A DNA stretch of 64,000 nucleotides from Rhizobium sp. Q54 (GCA_945878875.1 CAMCUC010000005.1:18819-82818), one strand, 5' to 3'; positions 17,457 through 27,894 are shown, numbered from the stretch's first letter. The notes: a model not told the origin generated them from the letters alone. A program made the numbers and translations.

Positions 17457-18428
17457 ATGATTAGCCGCCATGCGGAGGCGCGCAATTTGTCAAAATTTCT
17501 TCTGGCGATCATTTTTGCCTGCGCTTTATTGATAACAGGCGAAGCTTTTTCACTGCTTGCGCTGGGGCTTGGCGCGCCGCCTTTGTCAATCGCGCACGAG
17601 ACGATTGAATACATGATGGCGCCGGGCCAGGACGCGCGCCGCTTTGGCAATCGCGTTCTCGTAAACGAGTTCGGGATGCGCAGCCAAAGCATCGCGACAA
17701 ACCTACAGCCGAAGGAATTGCGCGTCCTTGCCTTTGGCGACAGCGTACTCAACGGCGGCAGTCAAACAGATCATGAGGCTCTAGCGACAACCCGCGCCGC
17801 AAAACGCCTCGCCGCACAAAGACAGGCGCCAGTGACGATCGCCAATATCTCGGCCGGGTCGTGGGGGCCCGGAAACCATCTTGGCTACATATCCACTTAC
17901 GGTCTTTTCAAAGCTGATATGGCCCTGTTTGTGCTATCCAGTCATGACGCAAGCGACGAGCCGGCTTTTGGTCCGCTCGATCCGCTCACGCACCCCACAG
18001 CTGCTCCCGCGTCTGCGCTTCTCGAAGGTCTTGAGCGCTATGCGCCGCGCTATCTGCCCAATTGGCGGATCTTTTCGCGCGCCGCCCCAAATGAAAGCGA
18101 GCAGAATCCAGAGGAGTTTCGATCTGAAAAATCTCTGACGGCCATTATGCAACGGCTCGCAGCCGATGGGATTCCCGCATGCATCCTGTTGCACCCCGCG
18201 CTGGCGGAAACAATCGACAGAAACGGCCCCGGTTTTGATCGGCTCCTGAAGTTCGCCGCAAAACACAATATTCCGGCGCTCGACCTTTTACCCTATTATC
18301 GCACGATCTCCCCGGACGTTGCGCTTTTGTATCGTGACGGCATCCATATCAACGCAAAGGGACAGGAAGGCTTGATGCTGGCGCTGGTCGGCATCATCGA
18401 CCGCAAGGCCTGTAAAATTCCAATATGA
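17457..18428 (+). CDS. SGNH/GDSL-like hydrolase, membrane-anchored
   Basis: A 323-aa protein with an N-terminal membrane segment (LAIIFACALLITGEAFSLLALGLG), then a GDS block (AFGDSVLNGGS, serine near residue 96), an ISAGSWGPGN segment where block II is expected, a divergent block III (SSHD), and a C-terminal DGIHIN block supplying the Asp-His pair. It is probably an envelope esterase or acyltransferase-type hydrolase. The ATG at 17457 gives a clean membrane anchor, whereas the longer track ORF reads through the repeat. The gene is exactly bracketed by repeat copies A and B. Substrate unknown. Confidence 0.7.
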   Translation: MISRHAEARNLSKFLLAIIFACALLITGEAFSLLALGLGAPPLSIAHETIEYMMAPGQDARRFGNRVLVNEFGMRSQSIATNLQPKELRVLAFGDSVLNGGSQTDHEALATTRAAKRLAAQRQAPVTIANISAGSWGPGNHLGYISTYGLFKADMALFVLSSHDASDEPAFGPLDPLTHPTAAPASALLEGLERYAPRYLPNWRIFSRAAPNESEQNPEEFRSEKSLTAIMQRLAADGIPACILLHPALAETIDRNGPGFDRLLKFAAKHNIPALDLLPYYRTISPDVALLYRDGIHINAKGQEGLMLALVGIIDRKACKIPI

Positions 18429-18430
18429 CA

Positions 18431-18514
18431 GCTCCATCTGGACCGCGCCCGGCCCCGGGCGCTCTTGCTTGCAGTATTTCAAGATGCGCGCGAGGCCGCG
18501 CGCGGTCCAGATGG
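18431..18514. repeat. Dispersed palindromic repeat, copy B
   Basis: A perfect 15-bp inverted repeat CCATCTGGACCGCGC (18434-18448) / GCGCGGTCCAGATGG (18500-18514) closes the unit, with two GC-rich inner palindromes. It starts 3 bases after the SGNH gene stop. Except for the spacer it is nearly identical to copy A. A large folded RNA that could stop transcription is plausible. Confidence 0.85.
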
Positions 18515-18601
18515 TTGCCCCACAGCTTCCCCATCGCTATACCCCAGTCTCCCCCATCGCTTACGCCGGCCCGTTTCGGCGAGTGAGCCACAGGAGCTGA
18601 C

Positions 18602-20536
18602 ATGATTAGCGTTACTTTCCCCGATGGCGCGCAGCGCCAGTTTGAGCCCGGCGTGTCCGGCGTCGAGATCGCAAAGTCGATCTCCCCCTCGCTGGCCAAG
18701 CGCACGGTGGCCATGACCGTTGACGGCGTGCTGGCTGATCTGGCCGACAGACTGCACCGCGATTCCAAAATCGAATTTGTGGGCCGCGAAGACCCGCGCG
18801 CTCTGGAGCTGATCCGCCACGATTGCGCGCACGTTTTGGCCGAGGCCGTGCAGGCGCTTTATCCGGGCACGCAAGTCACCATCGGACCGGTCATCGACAA
18901 CGGCTTCTATTACGATTTCCATCGCGCCGAGCCGTTCACGCCGGAAGAATTCGGCGCGATTGAAAAGAAGATGCGCGAGATCATCGGTCGCGACGCGCCG
19001 TTCACGAAGGAAGAATGGACGCGCGATCAGGCCAAGAGCTTTTTCGAGACGCGCGGCGAAGCCTTCAAGATCGAACTCATCGACGCCATCCCCGACGATC
19101 AATCGCTCAAGATCTACAAGCAGGGCGAATGGATGGATTTGTGCCGTGGGCCGCACATGACGTCCACGGGCAAGATCGGGTCCGCCTTCAAGCTGATGAA
19201 GGTGGCGGGCGCCTATTGGCGCGGCGACAGCAACAAGCCAATGTTGAGCCGAATTTACGGCACCGCATTCGCCAAACAGGAAGACCTCGACGCATACCTG
19301 TTGCAGCTGGAGGAAGCCGAGCGCCGCGATCATCGGAGGCTGGCGCGCGAAATGGACCTGTTCCACTTTCAGGAAGAAGGCCCCGGCACCGTGTTCTGGC
19401 ACCCCAAGGGCTGGACGCTGTTTCAGACGCTCATCAATTATATGCGCCGCCGGCAGGAGGCTTCGGGCTATATCGAAGTCAACACGCCGCAGGTGCTTGA
19501 TCGCGCGTTGTGGGAAACCTCCGGCCATTGGCAGACCTATCGCGAGAACATGTTCCTCACCAAGACTGAGGATGAGCGCGTGTTTGCGCTCAAACCCATG
19601 AACTGCCCCGGCCATGTGCAGATCTTCAAGAATGGCTTGAAGTCCTATCGCGATTTGCCGCTGAAGATCGCCGAGTTCGGCATCGTCCATCGCTACGAGC
19701 CCTCCGGCGCGCTGCATGGCGTGATGCGCGTGCGCGCGTTCACGCAGGACGATGCGCACATCTTCTGCACCGAAGACCAGATCATGGACGAGGCGATGAA
19801 GGTCAACGACCTCATCATGTCCGTCTACAAGGACTTTGGCTTTGACGACGTGGTGCTGAAACTCTCGACACGGCCTGAAAAGCGCGTCGGCTCGGACGAG
19901 GTGTGGGACAAGGCGGAAGCCGCCCTCTCGCGCGTGCTCGACAAGGTCGGCGAGAGCGGAATCAAAACCGGCGTCAATCCCGGCGAAGGAGCGTTCTACG
20001 GCCCCAAGCTCGAATACACCCTGCGCGACGCCATCGGCCGCGAATGGCAATGCGGCACGACGCAGGTCGATTTCAACCTGCCTGCCCGTTTTGGCGCATT
20101 CTACATCGGGCCGGACAGCGACAAGGTGACACCGGTGATGATCCACCGCGCCATGTTTGGCTCGCTAGAGCGTTTCACCGGCATTCTGCTGGAGCATTAC
20201 GCCGGCCACCTGCCGCTGTGGCTCTCGCCGCTGCAAGCCGTGGTGTGCACGATCACGCAGGACGGCGATGATTACGCCATGGAAATGGCAGCCGCCGCAC
20301 GCAAGGCGGGGCTGCGCACCGAGATGGACCTGCGCAACGAGAAGATCACCTACAAGGTGCGCGAACACTCGCTTGCGAAGGTTCCCGTGCTGCTGGTGGT
20401 CGGCAAACGCGAAGCGCTGGAGCGCACAGTCTCGATCCGCCGCTTTGGCTCGCAGGCGCAAACCAGCATGAGCATGGACGAGGCGCTGCGGATGCTGGCC
20501 GATGAGGGCGTGGCGCCGGACGTGAAGCGGGGCTGA
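18602..20536 (+). CDS. thrS: Threonyl-tRNA synthetase
   Basis: Charges tRNA-Thr in the cytoplasm. The full-length 644-aa protein has a TGS domain (1-60), an editing domain with the HDCAH metal-type motif, and a class II catalytic core (MNCPGH with zinc ligands, motif 2 around [25 protein letters not shown], late [12 protein letters not shown]). An anticodon-binding domain follows ([17 protein letters not shown]). CAGGAG stands just before the ATG. A 555-aa antisense ORF in the track is a shadow. Confidence 0.98.
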   Translation: MISVTFPDGAQRQFEPGVSGVEIAKSISPSLAKRTVAMTVDGVLADLADRLHRDSKIEFVGREDPRALELIRHDCAHVLAEAVQALYPGTQVTIGPVIDNGFYYDFHRAEPFTPEEFGAIEKKMREIIGRDAPFTKEEWTRDQAKSFFETRGEAFKIELIDAIPDDQSLKIYKQGEWMDLCRGPHMTSTGKIGSAFKLMKVAGAYWRGDSNKPMLSRIYGTAFAKQEDLDAYLLQLEEAERRDHRRLAREMDLFHFQEEGPGTVFWHPKGWTLFQTLINYMRRRQEASGYIEVNTPQVLDRALWETSGHWQTYRENMFLTKTEDERVFALKPMNCPGHVQIFKNGLKSYRDLPLKIAEFGIVHRYEPSGALHGVMRVRAFTQDDAHIFCTEDQIMDEAMKVNDLIMSVYKDFGFDDVVLKLSTRPEKRVGSDEVWDKAEAALSRVLDKVGESGIKTGVNPGEGAFYGPKLEYTLRDAIGREWQCGTTQVDFNLPARFGAFYIGPDSDKVTPVMIHRAMFGSLERFTGILLEHYAGHLPLWLSPLQAVVCTITQDGDDYAMEMAAAARKAGLRTEMDLRNEKITYKVREHSLAKVPVLLVVGKREALERTVSIRRFGSQAQTSMSMDEALRMLADEGVAPDVKRG

Positions 20537-20543
20537 TAGAGAA

Positions 20544-20581
20544 GCGGTGGCCCTAACCCGGGTCGCCGCCGTTTTTATTTT
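20544..20581 (+). terminator. Rho-independent terminator of thrS
   Basis: A near-perfect 10-bp stem (GCGGTGGCCC / GGGTCGCCGC, one G-U pair and one mismatch) with a short loop is followed by GTTTTTATTTT. It begins 8 bases after the thrS stop. Confidence 0.8.
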
Positions 20582-20623
20582 CATTGCTGGGCCGCTTTCC
20601 GAGGCTGAGCCGCTATAGATAAA

Positions 20624-20643
20624 TTGACTTTTGTACATACAAA
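20624..20643 (+). promoter_or_regulatory. Candidate brnTA operator/promoter
   Basis: TTGACT (20624-20629, -35-like) runs directly into the perfect palindrome TTTGTA-CA-TACAAA (20630-20643), 13 bases before the brnT start. Toxin-antitoxin operons of this type are usually autorepressed by the antitoxin or complex at such a palindrome. The -10 element is not clear. Confidence 0.45.
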
Positions 20644-20656
20644 TGGCATTTTCCAA

Positions 20657-20965
20657 ATGAAGTTTGACGGGTTTGATTGGGACGACGGAAACGCGGCCAA
20701 ATGCGAGAAGCATGGCGTCACGCTGGACGAAATCGAAGAATTGTTGTCCGGTCCCTTCGGGCTTCACCCGGACATGGCGCATTCAACCAACGAGACCCGC
20801 TACCGAGCGATCGGATCGATTGAAAGCGGACGCTGGATTTTTTGCGTGATGACGTTTCGGCAAACAGGGTCATGGACCCTGCTCCGGCCCATCAGCGCCC
20901 GCTTTATGCACGCACGGGAGATCGCTTATTATGAAGAAGAAATTACCCGTTCTGACAAGCGATGA
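20657..20965 (+). CDS. brnT: BrnT-family type II toxin (ribonuclease fold)
   Basis: A 102-aa toxin of the BrnT/RelE-like fold, expected to cleave RNA when not bound by its antitoxin. The FDWDDGNAAKCEKHGV opening is characteristic of the family, as are the later RYRAIG segment and the RPISAR..M..E..YYEE end. The ATG at 20657 starts at the conserved region, while the track ORF begins 33 nt upstream inside the palindrome. It overlaps brnA by 35 nt, the usual coupled toxin-first order. Confidence 0.88.
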   Translation: MKFDGFDWDDGNAAKCEKHGVTLDEIEELLSGPFGLHPDMAHSTNETRYRAIGSIESGRWIFCVMTFRQTGSWTLLRPISARFMHAREIAYYEEEITRSDKR

Positions 20966-21188
20966 GGAAGCCGAGCGCTTTGTCGAAACTGCCGATCTCA
21001 CCGAATATGATCTGTCGGGCTTCAAACCCGCAAACTTCGAGTTCGGCCCCAAGTCCGAGCGTGTGAACATGCGGCTGCCAAAAGCGCTGCTGGACAGCGT
21101 GAAGGCGCGCGCTGCGGCTGAGGACATGCCCTATCAGCGCTACATTCGGCGGGCGCTTGAAGAGAGTCTGCGAAAGAAGGCGAGCTAG
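20931..21188 (+). CDS. brnA: BrnA-family antitoxin (ribbon-helix-helix)
   Basis: An 85-aa antitoxin that should neutralise BrnT and repress the operon. The C-terminal half has the ribbon-helix-helix pattern: beta strand RVNMRLP, then two helices through ALLDSVKARAAAEDMPYQRYIRRALEESL. The N-terminal part (FVETADLTEYDLSGF) is the toxin-contact type seen in BrnA. A GGAG ribosome-binding site lies inside brnT, and the reading frames overlap. Confidence 0.88.
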   Translation: MKKKLPVLTSDEEAERFVETADLTEYDLSGFKPANFEFGPKSERVNMRLPKALLDSVKARAAAEDMPYQRYIRRALEESLRKKAS

Positions 21189-22066
21189 GCGCCTTCCGGC
21201 TTCACGTCCACGCTCACACTCAATTCGTGATCGCCCGAGCCTATGAACACGCCGTCGATGGGGGATACGTCGGCGTAATCGCGCCCGCGCGCCACGACTA
21301 CGTGGTCGTCGCCGATCAGCTGGTCGTTGGTGGGATCAAGCCCAAGCCAGCCAAACTCCGGGCCGCACCACACGGAGACCCACGCGTGCGAGGCGTCGGC
21401 GCCTTCAAGCCGGGGTTTGCCGGGCGGGGGCAGGGTCCGGATATAGCCGCTGACATAGGCGGCGGGCAGGCCAAGGCCGCGCAGGCCCGCGATCATCACA
21501 TGCGCGAAATCCTGGCACACGCCTTTGCGGCTGGCGAAGGCTTCAGCCACCGTCGTCGTGACTTCAGTGGCGTCCTTCTCATATTTGAAATCGCGGCGGA
21601 TGCGGCCCATCAGCTCCACGGCGGCCTCCAGCATCGGGCGGTTCGGCGCGAAGCTCTCAGCGCACCATGCGGCCGCGTCCCCGTTCAGCGCCACTTGCCG
21701 GCTGGCGTAGAGAAAATGCGCGGGCGAGTCCTGCGCCAGCGAGCGCGACGTTTGCGCAGCATTCCGGATTTGCTCCCATGCCGGCGTGAGGCCGGGCGCT
21801 GGCGGAGCCTGACGGTTCACGGATATTCGCGACAACGCTGCGATGCGCAGCTCGCGATGGGCCGCGTCGATGCGCACCGTCGCGACACGATTTCCGAAGG
21901 CGTCGGTGCTGGAATGCGTCTCGGCGGGGTTGGGTGAAATCTCAAGCCCGCTGTCGAGCACGGTTTGGCCCGGCTCATCGCGCGGCAACAGACGCAGCAC
22001 GCAGGCGGCGGAGGCCACAGGTGCGGCGTAGCGATAGGTGGTGATGTGGCGGATGTCGTAAATCAC
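21185..22066 (-). CDS. Transglutaminase-like cysteine protease-fold protein
   Basis: The last gene of a three-gene operon, 293 aa. It starts with the bacterial transglutaminase N-terminal beta domain (YDIRHITTYRYAAPV) and continues to the papain-like core with C184 (GVCQDFAH), H227 (SHAWV) and D244 (DPTND), an intact catalytic triad. No signal peptide, so cytoplasmic. It overlaps the ATP-grasp/alpha-E fusion by 4 nt. The family may act as peptidase or amide-forming enzyme. In this genomic context it is predicted to work with the ATP-grasp ligase on a peptide, but no substrate is known to me. Confidence 0.87.
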   Translation of the reverse strand: MIYDIRHITTYRYAAPVASAACVLRLLPRDEPGQTVLDSGLEISPNPAETHSSTDAFGNRVATVRIDAAHRELRIAALSRISVNRQAPPAPGLTPAWEQIRNAAQTSRSLAQDSPAHFLYASRQVALNGDAAAWCAESFAPNRPMLEAAVELMGRIRRDFKYEKDATEVTTTVAEAFASRKGVCQDFAHVMIAGLRGLGLPAAYVSGYIRTLPPPGKPRLEGADASHAWVSVWCGPEFGWLGLDPTNDQLIGDDHVVVARGRDYADVSPIDGVFIGSGDHELSVSVDVKPEGA

Positions 22067-24594
22067 GCGAAGCCCGTTGGCTTTTCGGCCCGCGCTGCGC
22101 CGGCCCCTTGCAGAAAATAGCGCGCGGTGACAGCTTCCGCCAAGCCCATGACGCGCTGCTCGATTGCGAGCGCTTGCGCGGGATCAAGTTCGTCGGCGTC
22201 TCGCGTGGCAAGTTCTGCGGCGAGCTTGATGCTGATGCGGCGCGGCTGTTCGGGCATGCCGTCGGGGCGCAGGTTTGGCAGGCTGGCCAGATGTTCGTCC
22301 ACCCGCGCAATCTGGAAGGAGACCGAGCGTGGGTTGAACGGATCGAGCATCGCCATGTCACGCACGGCGGCCAGGGCAGGGCCGACCACATAGCGCGAGC
22401 GATAGGTGATTTGCGAGTCTATCAGATCCAGCAGCACGTCGAGATGCTCTGTTGTGGCGTCGCGCTCCGAGAACTGGCGCACGAAGCGGCAGGTGTTGAC
22501 GGCGCGCTCAATGCGTCGGCCCATGTCAAGGAAGCTCCAGCCCGCGACGCGGTTCATGTTCTCGTTGATGAGGCCGCCGAGAGCGGCCATCACGCCAAGC
22601 GCTTCATCGGCGCGGGCGGCCGCGTCAAACGCAGCGCCCATGGAATCGTGCGGGCGCGAGACGCAATCCTCAAGCGTCGAGACAAGGCGGGTCGCATCCT
22701 GCGACAGCCGCTCGCGAATGACGGACGCGGCGCGGCGCGCCATGCCGACATTTGCTGCGACCGAGCCGTATTGTTCTGCATCGGCAAGCGCGATGGCGGC
22801 GATGATTTGCGCCTGCGCGCCAGCAAGATCAGCGGGCGCGGCGCCGCTTGAAAGCAGCATTTTCTGCAAGCGCTCAACCGCTGCGCGCGCGCCGCTGCCG
22901 GGCGCATCGATATCGACTGAGCGGGTGGCGAGGCATCGCACGACGCGGGCGGTGGCCTCAGCCCGCTCCAGATAGCGACCGAGCCAGAACAGATTGTCGG
23001 CGGCGCGGCTGGGCAGATTGCCAAGCATGCGCACCACGCGCACGGATTCGCGGGCGGGCAGGAGCGTTGAAATCTCGACCGGACGGTCGGTCGCAATCCA
23101 CACGTCGGCGGAGGAGGCTTCGCCCTCCATTGAGATTGCGCGCGCATCGGCTGCGTCCGAGACGCGACAGAACCCGCCGGGCATCACGCGCCAGCCGTCT
23201 GGCGTGGCGGCGGCGAACACGCGCAGCGAGAACGGGCGCGGCTGCAACCCGCCGTCGCGCAGCACCGGCATGGTGGACAGGCGCACGACTTCCTGGCCGA
23301 CAAAATCTACGCCGCGAGTCTCTATCGCCGCGATCAGCGCACGCTTTTGCTGCTGATCGAGATCGGCGCCAAGCACATGACGCTTGCCGCCAAGGGCGGG
23401 CAAAAGATCGCCGAACGCGCTGGCGATAACCAGCTCGTCGAGCCGCTCGATCACCACGCGGCGCGCCTCGCTCTGGCCGCACCACCATGTCGCGATATTG
23501 GGCAGCCGCAAATCTTCCCCAAGCAAACGGGCGCAATGAGCGGGCGTGAAGCCAAGCAACGCGCGCGCTTCCAGCAAACCGGCGCCGGGCATGTTGTTGA
23601 CCGCGACGCTTCTGTTGCGGATCGCCTGCATGAGGCCGGGCACGCCGATGCGCGAGGCGGCGTTGAATTCCAGCGGATCGCACCAGTCAGCGTCCACGCG
23701 CCGCCACAACACGTCTGCGCGTTTCAGGCCTGCAATGGTGCGCACGAATACGATGCCGTCGCGCACCACAAGGTCGTCGCCCTCCACCAGCATGAAGCCC
23801 AGATAACGGGCCAGATACGCCTGTTCAAAATAGGTCTGGCTGTAGGGGCCGGGCGTGAGCAGGCAGATGCGCGGGTTGCTGCGCTCAGCCGAGCTGGAAA
23901 GGCCATCGCGAAAATCGCGGAAGAAGGGCGCCAGCCGCTCAACGTTCATGTCGCGATAGAGTTGCGGGAAGGCGCCGGAAATCACGAGCCGGTTTTCCAG
24001 CGCATAGCCTGCGCCCGACGGCGCCTGCGCGCGCTTTTCCAAAACCCACCACCGCCCATCTGGCCCGCGCCCGATGTCGCAGGCGAAGAAACGCAGATGC
24101 TTGCCGCCGGAGGGCTCGACGCCACGCATGGCGGGCAGGAAATCGCGCGAGCCGGTAAGGGCTGCTGCGGGCAGGGCGCCTTCGCTCACAAGATCGGCGG
24201 GGCCGTAAACGTCGCGCAGAAAAGCTTCCGCCAGCCGCGCGCGTTGCTCGACGCCAGCGGAAATCTCGCGCCAGTCTTCATCCGAGATTACAAGCGGCAG
24301 ACGCTCCAGCGGCCACGTGCGCTCATTGGCTTCTCCGCGGATGCGATAGGAAATGCCCATTTCGCGAATGCGACGATCGGCGCCGGCGAAGCGCTGCGCC
24401 ATTTCGTCAGGCTCGATGCGCGACAGGCCGGCCATAAACTTGCGCCAGTGCGGACGCACGGCGCCGGCGGCATCCATGAATTCGTCGGGAATGCCAGGCA
24501 TGGGGGAGTATCCGCCAGCCCAATCTTCGAGCTGGCGTCTCTGCGGTCGCGCCCCATGGGGGGAGCGAGTGTTATGGTTTGGCTCAGCCGCCAA
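22063..24594 (-). CDS. Fusion of circularly permuted ATP-grasp ligase and alpha-E domain
   Basis: An 843-aa two-domain protein. Residues 1 to about 480 form the circularly permuted ATP-grasp domain (YSPMPGIPDEF start, RPHW, RGPDGRWWVLEKRAQAPSGAGYALENR, LLTPGPYSQTYFEQAYLARYLG, VEGDDLVVRDG). Residues from about 530 onward form the helical alpha-E domain (MLGNLPSRAADNLFWLGRYLERAEATARV). The two are separate genes in many bacteria. It should use ATP to form an amide or peptide bond, but the substrate is unknown. The start is a TTG at 24594, supported by GGAGGA 5 nt upstream. It lies between two transglutaminase genes. Confidence 0.88.
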   Translation of the reverse strand: MAAEPNHNTRSPHGARPQRRQLEDWAGGYSPMPGIPDEFMDAAGAVRPHWRKFMAGLSRIEPDEMAQRFAGADRRIREMGISYRIRGEANERTWPLERLPLVISDEDWREISAGVEQRARLAEAFLRDVYGPADLVSEGALPAAALTGSRDFLPAMRGVEPSGGKHLRFFACDIGRGPDGRWWVLEKRAQAPSGAGYALENRLVISGAFPQLYRDMNVERLAPFFRDFRDGLSSSAERSNPRICLLTPGPYSQTYFEQAYLARYLGFMLVEGDDLVVRDGIVFVRTIAGLKRADVLWRRVDADWCDPLEFNAASRIGVPGLMQAIRNRSVAVNNMPGAGLLEARALLGFTPAHCARLLGEDLRLPNIATWWCGQSEARRVVIERLDELVIASAFGDLLPALGGKRHVLGADLDQQQKRALIAAIETRGVDFVGQEVVRLSTMPVLRDGGLQPRPFSLRVFAAATPDGWRVMPGGFCRVSDAADARAISMEGEASSADVWIATDRPVEISTLLPARESVRVVRMLGNLPSRAADNLFWLGRYLERAEATARVVRCLATRSVDIDAPGSGARAAVERLQKMLLSSGAAPADLAGAQAQIIAAIALADAEQYGSVAANVGMARRAASVIRERLSQDATRLVSTLEDCVSRPHDSMGAAFDAAARADEALGVMAALGGLINENMNRVAGWSFLDMGRRIERAVNTCRFVRQFSERDATTEHLDVLLDLIDSQITYRSRYVVGPALAAVRDMAMLDPFNPRSVSFQIARVDEHLASLPNLRPDGMPEQPRRISIKLAAELATRDADELDPAQALAIEQRVMGLAEAVTARYFLQGAGAARAEKPTGFA

Positions 24595-24609
24595 AATTCC
24601 TCCAGGCGC

Positions 24610-27600
24610 TTATCGGCGCAAATCCAGCGTGGTCGGGAACTCGCCCGGCTGCTCTTCGTTCGGGGCGACGAACGGGCCGGGAGTATGGCCGTGATCCTGA
24701 AAACGCGCCAGCCTGCGCGCCTGCGCTTCATACGAATTCACGGGAAAAGCCTCATAGCTCAAGCCGCCCGGATGGGTCACGTGATACCGGCAACCGCCCA
24801 GCGAACGCCCGTTCCATGTGTCGAGCACATCGAAGGTCAGCGGCGCGTCAATGGTCAATTGCGGATGCAGGCCGGACGAGGGTTGCCACGCCTTGAAGCG
24901 CACGCCTGCAACCGCCTCGCCGGATGAGCCTGTGCCGGTCATCGGCGTACGACGACCATTGCAGGCGATCACATGGCGACCGGGCACAAAGCCGCTGGCG
25001 CGCACCTGCAAACGCTCGAGCGAGGAATCGACATAGCGCACAGTGCCGCCCGCAGCGCCTTCCTCCCCAAGCACATGCCATGGCTCCAGCGCCTGCCGGA
25101 TTTCCAAACTAACACCGCCGTGCTCAACATTGCCATAAAGCGGAAAGCGGAACTCGCGCTGCGCCACAAACCATTCGGGATCGAAATTGTATCCGGCGCT
25201 GCGCAGGTCCGCGAGCACGCCCAGGAAATCGGCCCAGACAAAATGCGGCAGCATGAATTTGTCATGCAAAGCCGTGCCCCAGCGTACGAAGCTCCCGCTT
25301 TGGGGCTGGCGCCAGAACCATGAGATCAGCGCGCGCAGCAGCAATTGCTGCGCAAGGCTCATGCGGGCGTCGGGCGGCATCTCGAACGAGCGGAACTCGA
25401 TCAGGCCGAGCCGGCCGGTGGGGCCGTCGGGCGAATAGAGTTTGTCGATGCAGATTTCGGAGCGATGGGTGTTGCCGCTCACGTCCACCAGCAAATGCCG
25501 ATAGAGCCTGTCCACCAGCCACAACGGGATCGGCTCGCCGTCCGGCCCCGGCGTCTGCGCCATTGCGATCTCAAGCTCGTAGAGCGAATCGTGGCGGCCC
25601 TCGTCCACGCGCGGCGCCTGGCTGGTGGGGCCGATGAACAGGCCGGAGAACAGATAGGAGAGCGAGGGGTGACGCTGCCAATAAAGCACGAGGCTTTTGA
25701 GCAAATCAGGCCTGCGCAGGAAGGGCGAATCGACAGGCGTGGCCCCGCCGACCACGACGTGATTGCCCCCGCCGGTGCCGGTGTGGCGACCGTCCGTCAT
25801 GTATTTGTCGGCGCCCAGCCGCGTCTGGCGCGCGTCTTCATACAGGCCCATCGTCGTGTTGACGGCCTCGCGCCATGACGAGGCGGGATGGACGTTGACC
25901 TCGATCACGCCGGGGTCCGGCGTCACCTTGATGACGTGCATGCGCGGATCGTCGGGCGGACCGTAGCCTTCCACTTGTAGCGGCAGGCCAAGCACTTTCG
26001 CGCTCTCCTCCAGCGCTGCAATCAGCTCCAGATAATCTTCGAGCTTTTCAACAGGAGGCATGAACACGCAGAGCACGCCATTGCGCGGCTCAATCGCCAT
26101 AGCGGTGCGCACCGCGCCGATGATGAGATTGGCGGGCACGGAGGTTTTCGTCTCGCGCGATTTTGCGACCGTATAATGCTGGCGCAATTGCTCAGGGTCG
26201 GGCAGGGGGCCGCGCGCCTCTGTGGGGTCTTGCGGGTGGATGTAGGGATAGCTGGCGGCGGGAATCCACGGCAGCGCCTTCATCGGCAGGCGGAAGCCGA
26301 CGGGGGAATCGCCGGGTATCAGGAACAGGCGCCCGCGACGGGTTTGCCACAGCTCGCTGATCCAGCGCGGACCATCCTTTGCGTTCCAGCGCTGAACGGG
26401 GAGCACATAGCCGGACGCCTTCAGCAACCCGCGCTCGAACGTGCGCAACATGCGCGCGCGCTCCTCCGCGTCTTCAATCTTGGAATCCATCGGATCGACG
26501 TTTTCCGGCAGGCGGCCTTCTTCAAGCATCCAATGGGCGGGGTCTTCAAAGGCGGGCAAAATAAACTTCGCGCCGACGCCAATGCGTTCGGCGAAATCCA
26601 CCGCAAACGCCTGCGCGTCTTCCAGGCTGGCGGGATTGGCGGGCGGCTTTTCGGGCGCCACCAGCTCGATGTTTTTCCAGATAGGCTTTCCGTCGCGGCG
26701 CCAATAGAGCGCAAACGCCCAGCGCGGCAGGCTTTCGCCGGGGTACCATTTGCCCTGTCCGTAATGGAGAAAACCGCCTGGGCCAAAGCGGTCGCGCAGG
26801 CGGCGGATCAGCTCGTCGGCGCGCGCGCGCTTGGTGGGGCCAACGGCGGCGGTGTTCCATTCGGCTGATTCAAAATCATCAATCGAGATGAACGTGGGCT
26901 CGCCGCCCATCGTCAGGCGCACGTCCTGTTTGGTCAGGTCCTGATCGACGATCTCGCCCAAAGCGTCGAGCTTCTCCCACGAATCGTCAGAGAACGGACG
27001 GGTCACGCGCGGCGCCTCGCGCACGCGGGTCACTTTCATCGAAAAATCGAAATCAACCTTTGCGGGCTCCACCAGGCCGCTGATGGGGGCGGCGGCTGAA
27101 TAATGCGGCGCGGCGCAAACCGGCATATGCCCTTCGCCGCAGAACAGGCCGGAGGTGGGATCAAGCCCGACCCAGCCGGCGCCGGGCAGATAGACTTCCG
27201 CCCATGCGTGCAAATCGGTGAAGTCGCGATCCGTGCCCTTGGGGCCTTCCAGCGGATCGACGTCGGCGGTGAGTTGCACGAGATAGCCGGAGACAAAACG
27301 CGCAGCCAGTCCAAGCCGGCGCAGCACCTGCACCATCAACCACGCACTGTCGCGGCACGAGCCTGAACGCAGGATCAGCGTTTCTTCAGGCGATTGAACG
27401 CCCGGCTCCATGCGGATGAGATAAGAGATATCGCTTTGCAGCTTCGCGTTCAGTCCGACCAGAAAATCGATCACGCGCATCGGCTCGCGCTTCAGGCTCG
27501 CGACATAGGCGTCGAGTCTGGGCCCGCCTTCGTCGCGGACAAGGCAGGCGGCGAGTTCTTCAGCCAGCTCCGGCGGATAGGCGAACGGGAAAGTCTCGGC

Positions 27601-27894
27601 GTAATCCTCGACGAAGAAATCGAACGGGTTAATCACCGTCATGTCGGCGACGAGATCGACCTCGATTTTAAGTTCGGTCGCTTTCTCGGGGAATACGAAA
27701 CGCGCCAGCCAATTGCCATGCGGGTCTTGCTGCCAGTTCACGAAATGATTGGCGGGCGAGACTTTCAGCGAATAGCCCGAGACGCGCGTGCGGCAATGGG
27801 GCGCTGGCCGCAGCCGGATGATCTGCGGGCCAATGGCCACGGGGCGATCATATTTGTAATGCGTGAGGTGGTGCAGGGCGACGAAGATCGACAC
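24610..27894 (-). CDS. Large transglutaminase-like protein with DUF2126 domain
   Basis: A protein of about 1094 aa. Residues 1-300 are a transglutaminase-like unit with an intact triad C180 (RSGSCRDS), H229 (DLHAW) and D245 (LDPTSG). The remaining roughly 800 residues match the DUF2126 extension ([49 protein letters not shown]). DUF2126 has a glutamate-cysteine ligase-like look and may bind ATP. The track start at 27966 is rejected because a GTG at 27894 has GGGAG 7 nt upstream and begins at the conserved domain. It heads the operon, 15 bases before the ATP-grasp fusion. Cytoplasmic, function unknown. Confidence 0.87.
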   Translation of the reverse strand: MSIFVALHHLTHYKYDRPVAIGPQIIRLRPAPHCRTRVSGYSLKVSPANHFVNWQQDPHGNWLARFVFPEKATELKIEVDLVADMTVINPFDFFVEDYAETFPFAYPPELAEELAACLVRDEGGPRLDAYVASLKREPMRVIDFLVGLNAKLQSDISYLIRMEPGVQSPEETLILRSGSCRDSAWLMVQVLRRLGLAARFVSGYLVQLTADVDPLEGPKGTDRDFTDLHAWAEVYLPGAGWVGLDPTSGLFCGEGHMPVCAAPHYSAAAPISGLVEPAKVDFDFSMKVTRVREAPRVTRPFSDDSWEKLDALGEIVDQDLTKQDVRLTMGGEPTFISIDDFESAEWNTAAVGPTKRARADELIRRLRDRFGPGGFLHYGQGKWYPGESLPRWAFALYWRRDGKPIWKNIELVAPEKPPANPASLEDAQAFAVDFAERIGVGAKFILPAFEDPAHWMLEEGRLPENVDPMDSKIEDAEERARMLRTFERGLLKASGYVLPVQRWNAKDGPRWISELWQTRRGRLFLIPGDSPVGFRLPMKALPWIPAASYPYIHPQDPTEARGPLPDPEQLRQHYTVAKSRETKTSVPANLIIGAVRTAMAIEPRNGVLCVFMPPVEKLEDYLELIAALEESAKVLGLPLQVEGYGPPDDPRMHVIKVTPDPGVIEVNVHPASSWREAVNTTMGLYEDARQTRLGADKYMTDGRHTGTGGGNHVVVGGATPVDSPFLRRPDLLKSLVLYWQRHPSLSYLFSGLFIGPTSQAPRVDEGRHDSLYELEIAMAQTPGPDGEPIPLWLVDRLYRHLLVDVSGNTHRSEICIDKLYSPDGPTGRLGLIEFRSFEMPPDARMSLAQQLLLRALISWFWRQPQSGSFVRWGTALHDKFMLPHFVWADFLGVLADLRSAGYNFDPEWFVAQREFRFPLYGNVEHGGVSLEIRQALEPWHVLGEEGAAGGTVRYVDSSLERLQVRASGFVPGRHVIACNGRRTPMTGTGSSGEAVAGVRFKAWQPSSGLHPQLTIDAPLTFDVLDTWNGRSLGGCRYHVTHPGGLSYEAFPVNSYEAQARRLARFQDHGHTPGPFVAPNEEQPGEFPTTLDLRR

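Noticed and set aside
18479-20146. 555-aa minus-strand ORF across thrS
   Set aside because: It is an exact antisense shadow of a full-length threonyl-tRNA synthetase and has no recognisable domains.
23347-24927. 526-aa plus-strand ORF across the ATP-grasp fusion
   Set aside because: It is antisense to a clearly conserved protein and has low-complexity His/Arg/Gln-rich composition typical of shadow frames.
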